DNA of 64,000 bases from Cervus elaphus (Eukaryota > Chordata > Mammalia > Artiodactyla > Cervidae): the NCBI RefSeq assembly GCF_910594005.1, contig NC_057827.1, positions 7,192,001-7,256,000 on the forward strand, written 5' to 3'. The translations under genes were made by a program, and so were the position numbers. This document shows, in pieces, positions 54,885 to 64,000 of this stretch (positions within the stretch are counted from its first letter, which is position 1; each line of letters opens with the position of its first letter). The notes under the pieces were generated by a model that saw only the letters and a program-made list of their open reading frames with translations, was not told the DNA's origin and ran no database searches.

Positions 54885-55500
54885 GATTAAAACTGTTTAA
54901 AACTGAAGTCTAGTTGATTTACAATGATGTCCAGCAAAGTGACTCAGTGCACATAAAGCAAGTAAGTCCCTACATTAAATGTTTAAGCCGTGAACTTTCA
55001 AAGACAGGAACACACGCGTCATCAGCATCAGGCAGAGAGACGTTGCAGCGCGCCCTCCGTCTCCTGTTGCTGACGACCCTTCAGCTCTAGCGTCTCCCAC
55101 CTCCTCTTCCTCCTGCAGTCACTAACTCTTCTTGCCTGTTCATTCGATGCTACCACTGTATACCAGTTGTTGTACTGTTGTACTTTTCAAGGCACTGTAC
55201 TGTAAAATTAGAAATGTTTTCTTTATTCTCAGTGTTTGTTTTTTCTGTATAATTTACATGAAAAGTATTGTGAAACTGTTATAGTACAGTACTATATAGC
55301 TGATTGTGTTAGCTGGGCACCTAGGCTAATTTTATTGGACTTGCAAATGTGCTCTTGGAACTGAACTCTTTCATATGTAGGGGACTTACTCTGTATATAC
55401 ACATTCTTTTGTTTAAACATTATTTTTCACTTATGATTTATCATAGGTTATTCAATACAGTTCTCTGTGCTATATAACAGGACCTTGCTGCTTCCTGTCA
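54885..55500 (-). mobile_element. Artiodactyl L1 3-prime end split by a DNA transposon
   Basis: Left piece (54885-54958): ACTGAAGTCTAGTTGATTTA, then CCAGCAAAGTGACTCAGTGC. Right piece (55394-55500): TATACACATTCTTTTG, ATAGGTTATTCAATACAGTT, CTCTGTGCTATATAACAGGA. Joining them gives the known order of the L1 tail in reverse complement. Confidence 0.72.
54959..55393 (+). mobile_element. Tigger-like DNA transposon, internally deleted
   Basis: The roughly 435-base element begins CAAGTAAGTCCCTACAT and ends ATGTAGGGGACTTACTCTG, forming inverted ends of about 17 bases. Internal blocks (GTGAACTTTCAAAGACAGGA, CTCCTGTTGCTGACGACCCT, GTACTATATAGCTGATTGTG, ACCTAGGCTAATTTTATTGG) match a Tigger-type mammalian element. 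No transposase frame remains. TA lies on the right flank and ATA near the left, consistent with TA target use. Confidence 0.7.
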
Positions 55501-56129
55501 ACTTACTTTTCATTTGTATTTCTCCTAGTTTTTTTCTTTTGTTCAGAATTAAGAGGTCTTAAATGCTTGTACACTGACAATATGATTTCTTCTCCTATTT
55601 AAAGATTGTATTTGCAAAAGCAGGGAATGGCAATAGGTCCTAAGGGATGAATTGTTGGGACTTGTTTCTGCAGTTGAATCCAGATTAAACAATACTAAAT
55701 GTTCCATGATCAACTAGGGAAGTCTAGTTTGAGTGAGGTAAAGACACTGGTGGTGTGTTTGCCTAATCTGCACTGCTCCTGTTAGAAACAACTCCTGCTT
55801 AGGTTGGAATCAGAGCAATAAGAAAAGTTCCTTCTGTTTGAAAATAAATCTCTTGGTTTGAAGAAAGATTATATTATGCATTCAGTATAGTTTTAGAGTT
55901 GTATGTTTCAGCTTTCCTAATTCACTGAAATTGATCATGTTTATATGATAAACACAGTTTCTTGTAGAGAAATACAGATTGATGATATAAGTGAAATCTT
56001 GAACTTGAATGTCAACATTTATCTCAATCTAGATAATATTTACATTAGTTATTTTAACTCAACTACCTATAATTCAAACCTTATTAATAACATGTTCTCA
56101 AAATATGTTATTTGCATGTCTTTTCCAAA
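55501..56129. other. Unassigned AT-rich sequence
   Basis: I see nothing I can name; no coding or repeat signal stands out. Confidence 0.4.
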
Positions 56130-56490
56130 TTCTTTTTTTTTTTAAATTGAGATATGGTTGACATATAACATTATGTTAGCTTCAGGTGAATAACATAATG
56201 ATTTTATATTTGTATATATTATAAAATGATCATCACTATAAGTCGAGTTAACATCTATCATCAAATATAATTACATTTTTTGTAAACTTTTGAGATATAT
56301 TCTTCACAGCTTTCAACTATGCAATAGAGTATTATTGACATAGTCATCACGCTGTGTATCATACCCCCAAGGCTTATATATTTTGTAACAGGAAGTTTGT
56401 GTCTGTTGACCCCCTTCACCCATTTCAGCACCATTACCCTCCACACACACACACATTCCCTGTATTTCTCCTTTTTGAGTGAAGTTGGTC
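56130..56490 (-). mobile_element. L1 3-prime part, antisense
   Basis: AATTGAGATATGGTTGACAT, TATGTTAGCTTCAGGTGAAT, CATCTATCATCAAATATAAT and GACCCCCTTCACCCATTTCA are the reverse complement of an L1 3-prime untranslated region. Confidence 0.8.
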
Positions 56491-56503
56491 ATCCTTTCAC
56501 ATG

Positions 56504-56717
56504 TGCCGTGTGATAAGTTGCTTTAGCCCTGTCTGACTCTCTGCAACCTTATGGACTCTCAGGCTGCTCTGTCCATGGGATTCTCCGGGCAAGAATACTG
56601 GAGTGTATTGCCACTTTCTCCTCCAGGGGTTTTTTCCCAACCTAGGGATTGAACCTGCATCTCTTGTCTCCTGCATTGGCAGGCAGGTTCTTTACCACTA
56701 GCACCACCTGGGAAGCC
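56504..56717 (-). mobile_element. Bov-tA SINE with diverged target duplication
   Basis: Antisense copy: GTTGCTTTAGCCCTGTCTGA, GGCAAGAATACTGGAGTG, GGGATTGAACCTGCATC, CACCACCTGGGAAGCC. CATCCTTTCACATG (56490-56503) and CATCTTTTCGTATG (56718-56731) match at 11 of 14 bases. Confidence 0.9.
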
Positions 56718-56722
56718 CATCT

Positions 56723-57195
56723 TTTCGTATGGTTAAGGGCTCTTTTCACTGTCTATATATCTTGGTTTTTCATAAGGTTTTTGGTATTTTCTTTCATTGC
56801 CTCTACATTTTAAATTTTGAGTCATAATTGGGGACGTTTTCTTACTCCAGGTGATAAAGAGGTTTACTCTTGTTCTCTTTGAGAACTTAAATAATTTGAA
56901 AACTCTACATTTAAATTTCTGTTACATGTAATATAGTCTAGTGTAGAGAGTGGGGCATAGGTCCCATTTTACTTGTTTAAATAGCTATCCAGCTGTCACA
57001 ACATTTGAGAATTCTTCTACTTACTGACTTATGAAGTCATTTTTATTCTCTATTTTTCCATTTGCCCTTAGTTCTGCTTTATATTGAATATATATATATA
57101 TAGCCCCTTGGTTCAGGACTTTATGCTGATTCATTGGCCTGCTACCCTTTCATTTTCCTATACCACCCTACTTTAAAGAAGGAAGATTTATAATA
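56723..57195. other. Unassigned AT-rich sequence
   Basis: No gene or clear repeat apart from a short AT microsatellite near 57088-57102. Confidence 0.4.
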
Positions 57196-58340
57196 TTAGG
57201 TTGGTCCAAATATAATTGCAGTTTTGGACCATGAATTTTAAATCATTATAGCTAGGCTCAAACATATCTTTATTAATCAAAATAGGAACCATTACAATCA
57301 ACACATTTTTGCCAATGAGAAATAAGCTTGTTTATTTCTGTAGCATAAAAATCCATGCTTCTGGATTCAAAGGACTCTTGGAAAGCATTTTATGCCTCTT
57401 GATGGTTGTGGAAGTGTTTTCCCCGCAGAAAGTTTTCAAGATACTTGTAGAAGTGGTAGTTGGTTGGTGAGAGGTCAGGCGAATATGGCAGATGAGGCAA
57501 AACTTTCTAGCCCAATGCGTTCAACTTTTGAAGTGTTGCTTGTGTGACATGCATTCAGGCGTTGTCATAGAGAATGGGACCCTTTCTGTTGACCAATGTT
57601 GACTGCAGGCATTGCAGTTTTCGGTGCATCTCATTGATTTGCTGAGCATACTTCTCAGATGTAATAGTTTCGCTGGGACTTAGAAAGCTGCAATGGATCA
57701 GATGGGCAGCAGATCACCAAACTGCGATTGTGACCATTTTTTTGCTCCAAGTTTAGCTTTGGGAAGGGCTTTGGAGCTTCTTCTCTGTCTAACCACTGAG
57801 CTGGTCATCACTGGTTGTCATATAAAATCCAGTTTTCATCACACACCACAGTCTGATCAAGAAATGATTCACTGTTGCTGCACAGAACAAGAGAAGACAA
57901 CACTTAAAACAATGTTCTTTTTTTTTTTTTTTTAATTTTTGGTCAGCTGATGAGGCACCCACTTATCAAGCCTTTCCACCTTTCCAATTTTATTGAAATT
58001 CCAAACAACCATAGTATGATTAACATTGAGTTCTTTGGCAACTTCTTGTGTAGTTGAAAGAGGATCAGCTTTGATGATTGCTCTCATTTGGTCACTGTCA
58101 ACCTCTGATGGCTGGCCACTATGCTCCTCATCTTCAAGGCTATCCTGTTCTTTGCAAGACTTCTTGAGCCACCACTAGATGGTACATTTGTTAGCAGTTC
58201 CTGGGCCAAATGCACTGTTGATGTTGCAAATTGTCTCCACTACATTATGACCCATTTTGAACTCAAATAAGAAAATTGCTCAAATTTGCTTTTTATCTAA
58301 TATCATTTCCTTAGTCTAAAATACATGTCAAATAAACAGC
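57196..58340 (-). mobile_element. Mariner DNA transposon (irritans-type), decayed
   Basis: The left end is the mariner inverted repeat TTAGGTTGGTCCAAATATAA next to a TA. On the minus strand the transposase is readable in pieces. From its N-terminus these are a helix-turn-helix region near 58230-58050, the linker signature WVPHQL with preceding LDK (codons near 57945-57970; WVPHEL is usual), and part of the catalytic domain near 57500-57800. Stops, frameshifts and an A/T expansion (57911-57932) destroy the frame. The other inverted repeat is not found: a Bov-tA begins at about 58341 and mariner sequence does not clearly resume after it. Confidence 0.85.
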
Positions 58341-58550
58341 AAGTAATGGTGGCTCAGACAGTAGAGAATCTGCCTGCAATGCAGGAAACGGGAGTTCGAT
58401 CCCTGGGTGGGGAAGATCCCCTGGAGAAGGGCATGGCAACCCACTCCAGTATTTTTGCCTGGAGAATCCCATGGACAGAGGGGTCTGGTGGGCTACAGAG
58501 GAGTCAAAGGGGTCTCAAAAGAGTCAGAGACAAGTTAGCGACTAAACAAC
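58341..58550 (+). mobile_element. Bov-tA SINE at the edge of the mariner
   Basis: Sense copy: GGTGGCTCAGACAGTAGAGA, GCCTGCAATGCAGGAAACG, GAGTTCGATCCCTGGG, CCACTCCAGTATTTTTGCCT, then GTTAGCGACTAAACAACA. The first bases of the usual head are missing or merged with the flank. Confidence 0.93.
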
Positions 58551-59416
58551 AATTTCAGATTAAGCTATTCTTTATTGTTTTAGTTAAAAACAATATTTAA
58601 AATGTCACCAACAATTCAGAGTCCTTTGAGCATCATACCCAAAGTTCTCATGGTATAAGCCCAAAGTAGGAAAAATAGTCTGGACTTCTTTAAAAGAAAC
58701 TTAAATGACTAAATTTATATCTGACTTGGGTTCTTTACAATAATGTAATGATTCTACAGAATTAGGCCCTCAGAATGTAGAATTTGTGAGCCGATCCAGG
58801 TGCCACAAAAGGTGTTTATTTTTCCATGTTAAATCCTAATTCTCTTTTAATATGATTAAAAACTACATTTTTTTTTTTTTTTTGGAAATGCCATCTTTTA
58901 TACCTTAAAATTCTCAGGGTCCTTTTTTCTCCCCAAAAGGAATCCACTTTTATTTATTTATTTTTTGCTCTGGTAGAGTAGAGAAAAAATATGTCCTTTT
59001 TAATCCCTTGCTCTCCTAGGAGAAAATACAGTGCTTCAGACAGTAAACATTTATTGCACTTTACTCTAAGATCTGCTACTTAATGGTCATAAAAGCACAC
59101 ATTTCATTAGAAACTGTAATAAGTAAATCACTGCCTGACTTGGAACTCTTTTCCAGGCTGATGGTGACCAAGTGAGCACTGTGTGCCGTTCCTGCTGATG
59201 GACGCTGCTCGTTGGGGGAGTGGGTGGGAAGGACGCAGGGCTGCCCATCTGTGCCCTCGGCTCCTGGCCTGCACTGGAGGATGGGACAGGGTAGAGAGCA
59301 GCAGACAGAGAGAGAAACGAAACTCCGTGACTGGAAAAAGAAGAGAAGCTACATCTTAATTCAAGCACTAGGAAGTCAAATCAAAATGATCTAAGTTTCA
59401 CTTGGTCATTGCTAGT
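58551..59416. other. Unassigned AT-rich sequence
   Basis: I recognise no gene. There is a T-rich run at about 58868-58885. A GC-richer part at 59140-59300 has overlapping frames on both strands and no domain. Confidence 0.4.
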
Positions 59417-59418
59417 AT

Positions 59419-61747
59419 CAGTTCAGTTCAGTTCAGTCGCTCAGTAGTGTCCGACTCTTTGAGAACCGCAGCACAATAGGCCTCCCTGTCCATCACCAAC
59501 TCCCAGAGTTTACCCAAACCCATGTCCATTTACCCAAACCCATGTCCATTTGGTGATGCCATCCAACCATCTCATCCTCTGTCATCCCCTTCTCCTGCTT
59601 CAATATTTCCCAGCATCAGGGTCTTTTCAAATGAGTCAACTCTTCACATGAGGTGGCCAAAGTATTGGAGTTTCAGCTTCATCATCAGCCCTTCCAATGA
59701 ACACTCAGGACTGATCTCCTTTAGGATGGACTGGTTGGATCTCCTTGCAGTCCAAGAGACTCTCAAGAGTCTTCTCCAACACCACAGTTCAAAAGCATCA
59801 ATTCTTCGGTGCTCAGCTTTCTTTATACTCCAACACTTACATCCATACATAACAACTGGAAAAACCATAGCCTTGACTAGATGGACCTTTGTTGACAAAG
59901 TAATGTCTCTGCTTTTTAATATGCTATCTAGGTTAGTCATAACTTTCCTTCCAAGGAGTAGGTGTCTTTTAATTTCATGGCTGCAATCATCATCTGCATT
60001 GATTTTGGAGCCCCCAAAAATAAAGTTAGCCACTGTTTCTACTGTTTCCCTATCTATTTCCCATGAAGTGATGGGACCAGATGCCATGATCTTAGTTTTC
60101 TGAATGTTGTGCTTTAAGCCAACTTTTTCACTCTTTTCCTTCACTTTCATCAAGAGGCTCAAGAGGTTCTTGAGTTCTTCTTCACCTTCTTCCATAAGGG
60201 TGGTGTCATCTGCATATCTGATGTTATAGATATTTCTCCCAGCAATCTTGATTCCAGCTTGTGCTTCTTCCAGCCCAGAGTTTCTCATGATGTACTCTTC
60301 ATATAAGTTAAATAAGCAGGGTGACAATATACAGTCTTGATATACTCCTTTTCCTATTTGGAACCAGTCTGTTGTTCCATGTCCAGTTCTAACTGTTGCT
60401 TCCTGACCTGTATACAGGTTTCTCAAGAGGCAGGTCAGGTGGTCTGGTATTCCCATCTCTTTCAGAATTTTCCACAGTTTATTGTGATCCACACAGTCAA
60501 AGGCTTTGGCATAGTCAATAAAACAGAAATAGATGGTTTTCTGGAACTCTCTTGGTTTTTTGATGATCCAGTGGATGTTGGCAATTTGATCTCTGGTTCC
60601 GCTGCCTTTTCTAAAACCAGCTTGAACATCTGGAAGTTCTAGGTTCATGTACTGCTGAAGCCTGGCTTGGAGAATTTTGAGCATTACTTTACTAGCGTGT
60701 GAGAGGAGTGCAATTGTGCTGTAGTTTGAGCAGTCTTTGGGATTGTCTTTCTTAGGGACTGGAATGAAAACTGACCTTTTCCAGTCCTGTGGCCACTGCT
60801 GAGTTTTCCAAATTTGCTGGCATATTGAGTGCAGCACTTTCACAGCATCATCTTTCAGGATTTGAAGTTGAAGTAGTTCGACTGGAATTCCATTACCTCC
60901 ACTAGCTTTGTTCATGGTGATGCTTCCTAAGGCCCACTTGACTTCACATTCCAGGATGTCTGGCTCTGGGTGAGTGTGAGTGATCATACCATCATGGTTA
61001 TCTGGGTCATGAAGATCTTTTTTGTATAGTTCTGTGTATTCTTGACACCTCTTCTTAATATCTTCTGCTTCTGTTAGGTCCATACAATTTCTGTCCTTTA
61101 TTGAGCCCATCTTTGCATGAAATGTTCCCTTGGTATCTCTAATTTTCTTGAAAAGATCTCTAGTCATTCCCATTCTATTGTTTTCCTCTATTTCTTTGGA
61201 TCGATCACTGAGGAAGGCTTTCTTATCTCTCCTTGCTATTCTTTGGAACTCTGCATTCAGATGAGTATATCTTTCCTTCTCTCCTTTGCTTTTGCTCCTC
61301 TTCTTTTCACAGCTATTTGTAAGGCCTCCTCAGACAGCCATTTTGCTTTTTTACATGTCTTTTTATTGGGGATGGTCTTGATTCCTGTCTCCTGCACAAT
61401 GTCATGAACTTCCATCCATAGTTCATCACGCACTCTGTGTATCAGATCTAGCCCCTTAAATCTATTTCTCACTTCCACTGTATAATCATAAGGGATTTCA
61501 TTTAGGTCATACCTGAATGGTCTAGTGGTTTTCTCCACTTTCTTCAATTTCAGTCTGAATTTGGCAATAAGGAGTTTATGATCTGAGCCACAGTCAGCTC
61601 CCAGTCTTGTTTTTGCTGATTTATAGAGCTTCTCCATCTGTGGCCGCAAAGAGTATAATCAGTATGATTTTGGTGTTGACCATCTGGTGATGTCCCTGTG
61701 TAGAGTCTTCTCCTGTGTTGTTGGAAGAGGGTGTTTGCTATGACCAG
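59419..61747 (-). mobile_element. BovB LINE with a 509-codon open reverse transcriptase frame
   Basis: The 2.3-kb antisense copy starts with the BovB tail (repeated GTTCA, then GTCGCTCAGTAGTGTCCGAC) and reaches the endonuclease. The minus-strand frame 61173-59644 is uninterrupted and includes IPVELL near 60880, FCFIDYAKAFDCVDHNK (about 60525-60475), the catalytic YADD box (60205-60216) and the C-terminal region with KAEHRRIDAFELWCWRRL. Upstream, in another frame (61649-61257), lies the endonuclease end with GSDHKLLIAKF, whose SDH is the conserved catalytic motif of AP-like endonucleases. The first half of the endonuclease is missing, so the copy cannot move. A 20-base tandem duplication occurs at 59509-59548. 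Only a 5-base repeat (AGTAT) is seen at the two edges. Confidence 0.95.
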
Positions 61748-61750
61748 TAT

Positions 61751-62330
61751 ATAGGAGAGCAACTGACTTTTGTGTATTAGCTTTGTATCCTGCAACCTTG
61801 CTGCAATCACTTACTTTTACAGGAGTAGTTTTCTCAATTCTGTCAGAATTTCCACATAGATGATACTGTCATCTGCAAACAAAGACAGTTTATTTCTTTG
61901 TTCCAATCTGTAGTTTCTTTTCTTGTATTATTGTTCTAGTTAGAACTCCAGTGTGTTGTTGAAAAACACAGTGAGAGGGAACAGCCTTGCCTTGTTCCTT
62001 GTCTCAATGGGAAAGCTTCTAGTTTCTCCCCACTAAGTATAGTATTTGTTGTGGATTTTTGGTAGATGTTTTTCGGTAGATGTTCAGTTGCAGAACTTTT
62101 CCTCTATTCCTAGTTCATTGAGAATTTTTTTTTTTTTTTTTATCATGAGTAGTGTTGGAGTTTGTCAAATGCTTTCTCTGCATCTATTGATATCACATGA
62201 GTTTTTCTTCTTTATCTCTTCGTGCGAGGAATTACATTAATTGATTTTCTAGTGTTGGAACCAGTCTTGACTACCTGGGATAAATCCCACTTGGTCATGG
62301 TATATAGTTATCTTTATATATTGTTATATC
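61751..62330 (-). mobile_element. L1 ORF2 fragment, antisense
   Basis: Reverse complement of L1 reverse transcriptase: AACTGACTTTTGTGTATTAG, TATCCTGCAACCTTGCTGCA, GTCATCTGCAAACAAAGACA, CAGCCTTGCCTTGTTCC, GTCAAATGCTTTCTCTGCAT, GATAAATCCCACTTGGTCAT. Confidence 0.88.
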
Positions 62331-63655
62331 TGAAGAAGCATTATCATTTTTATTGCTGTTATTATATGTAACAAACATTGTACCAGTGGATCAGGAGAAC
62401 AATGGCTAGGAGAGCCCATAGCCCTCAGAGACTGAGTTGACTGTACGGTAGTGAAGAGTAGAAGCAATGTAACAGAGAGAGGATGCTTCACTCTAAATCA
62501 ACAGACAAACGTGTGTATTTAAAAATGTTAGAGCGGAGTACTGAGAAGCTGTTTTCTATTGGAAAAGAATTTTGAAAAGCCTTCAGGATCTGCGCTCAAG
62601 CTTCACCAAAACTCTCCTGCAGGGAGAGCAGCCTCCCCTGGTCTCATTCTCAGCCTCGGGGCCAGTGGAGCAGGAGCACGCTCAGGGGTGGACAGAAGCT
62701 AGCCAGGCTGCCTGTGACCTATGAAACCAGGGTCCCATACGTGGTACAGGGGACTGGGCTCTTCTGGCACCCCTGCGCCCTGTGGTCTGAGGAGGATGCC
62801 CTGGTGTTCCTCGTGGAAACCTCCTTCATTCACAGTGTAGACTCACCGGGGGTGGAGGCAGGGGAGGTCATAGGATTTGATAAAGAGAAATGGATAACTC
62901 AATTTTCCCTAAAAGTTCATTAAAATATGAAATGCAATGACAGAAAATATGAGTTGGAAATAAACAGTTCCATATTATTCTAGTTTTTTCATAGTTCCAT
63001 GTTCCTGTATTTGTGTCAGAATACTCTTGGTTCTCAGAATCCTGATTCTCAGAGTCCCCACACTCAATGTGAGTTCCCTTTCCCCTTTTTCCTTCCTTCC
63101 TTCTTCCCTGTCTCTGACAAAATCATGATTTCTAGACATTTTTTAAACTGACATCCATATTATTATGATGTATTTCATCTTTCAGCTCCATGACAGGATC
63201 AAAGAAAGAAGGGTGTATTTTGAAACAACCTCCCTTCTCTTTTGAAGAGCTACATACTGACAGCTTAAATCAAGGTCATCCTTTTCCTTTGAAATTTATC
63301 AAGATGAACTCTGACCCATCTGCTCTGATATTCCAAATCAGCTTTCTTTTCCAACCACTGACCTTCATGTTAGATCAGAAAGGAAAACTTTTTCCATTTC
63401 ATCTTAATCACTTGATTTATCATCAATTGATGTCTTCTCATCTTTCAAAGTAGAGTAAGATCCGTTCTGTGTATGGCTTCAGTTTTGTACTCAGCATTCA
63501 GAGGTTACTTCAAAACCTTTGGAAATACCATGGAAGTCTGCCTCATGATGAAGATGCTATTCTTACTAAGCCTCTAATAGTAGATGAGTGTTAGTAACAC
63601 TGTGGCTATTTGTTTCTTCTGCACAGAAAATGAAGATGCCCATTACCAAGAACAG
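62331..63655. other. Unassigned sequence
   Basis: I recognise no gene, RNA or repeat. Short open frames at 62714-62923 and 63190-63453 show no domain and no convincing exon borders. Confidence 0.4.
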
Positions 63656-64000
63656 GTATTTAAGGAAGATTACTTGGTTCTGAATAGAAGTGAGGTGCCA
63701 TCACAGGCCCTCCATCACGCTGTTACCTGACATTTCAGCAGATGAAAATGTCAGAGTGTGGAGAAGAGAAAGTTTTATCGCAGGGCCAACCAAGGAGAAC
63801 AGCTGGCTTATGCCTCCGCAAACTCCAAACTCCTGAAGAGTTTCAGCAAAGCATTTTAACAGGCAAGGTGAGGGAGGGGTGTGGTGAGTTGTTGCAAACT
63901 TCTTGGTATGGGAATCCTTTGTCTTTGCAGCTGTCCATTAGGTCAGGTCATGACGTTCCTGTAAACCTCCAACAAGCTCTGCTTTGCAATTTTTTTATTT
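63656..64000 (-). mobile_element. LTR-like sequence running off the window edge
   Basis: The stretch GAGAAAGTTTTATCGCAGGG, CAACCAAGGAGAACAGCTGG, GGCAAGGTGAGGGAGGGGTG, CAAACTTCTTGGTATGGGAA, TTAGGTCAGGTCATGACGTT has the look of an artiodactyl endogenous-retrovirus LTR read antisense; its reverse complement has an ATAAAA polyadenylation-type signal before CTTTCTCTTC. The family and far border cannot be determined here. Confidence 0.45.

Noticed and set aside
59644..61173. A host gene encoding a reverse transcriptase-like protein
   Set aside because: The frame is a BovB LINE copy, with its tail and near-identical relatives elsewhere in the window.

Overview
This is vertebrate nuclear DNA from a ruminant. 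It carries Bov-tA and Bov-A2 SINEs, many copies of the RTE-type LINE BovB, cetartiodactyl tRNA-Glu (CHR) SINEs and artiodactyl L1 ends, a combination known from Bovidae (cattle, sheep, goat and relatives). The species cannot be told from this window alone. There are no prokaryotic operons, ribosome binding sites or CRISPR arrays. Most long open frames are transposon coding remnants or GC-rich and tandem-repeat shadows.

The one protein-coding exon I can support is exon 1 of the P4-ATPase phospholipid flippase gene ATP10A, on the minus strand (start codon at 32210, splice donor after 31765). It lies in a TATA-less CpG island (about 31480-32680). Transcription runs leftward, so positions 1-31764 should be the proximal part of a very large intron 1. 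Nothing resembling exon 2 is visible. Positions right of about 32400 are upstream flank. In human the next gene on that side is GABRB3; that this holds here is inference.

Intron side (1-31764): nested BovB, L1 and SINE insertions, many with readable target-site duplications; a retroposed U6 snRNA pseudogene (about 13244); a MaLR LTR (about 15600); GC-rich islets near 5.7 kb and 16.1-17.5 kb; and a 19-copy, roughly 58-bp minisatellite (27410-28506). The minisatellite is G-rich on the ATP10A RNA-sense strand, about 3.3 kb downstream of exon 1.

Upstream side (32400-64000): a second small CpG cluster (about 33 kb); an ERV1-type solo LTR; an older ERVL-type LTR; three sizeable BovB copies (37.7-39.1, 39.6-42.3 and 59.4-61.7 kb, the last with a 509-codon open reverse-transcriptase frame); a 39-bp minisatellite (51659-52164); a Tigger-like DNA transposon that interrupts an artiodactyl L1 tail; an irritans-type mariner remnant; and LTR-like sequence running off the right edge.

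The window is mostly a layered transposon record around one gene start. I do not see a new gene system. The items most worth checking are the G-quadruplex-rich intronic VNTR, the second CpG islet, the Tigger-in-L1 nesting, a retroposed polyadenylated LTR-like tail, and two unexplained exon-like open segments (46681-46850 and 53898-54012).
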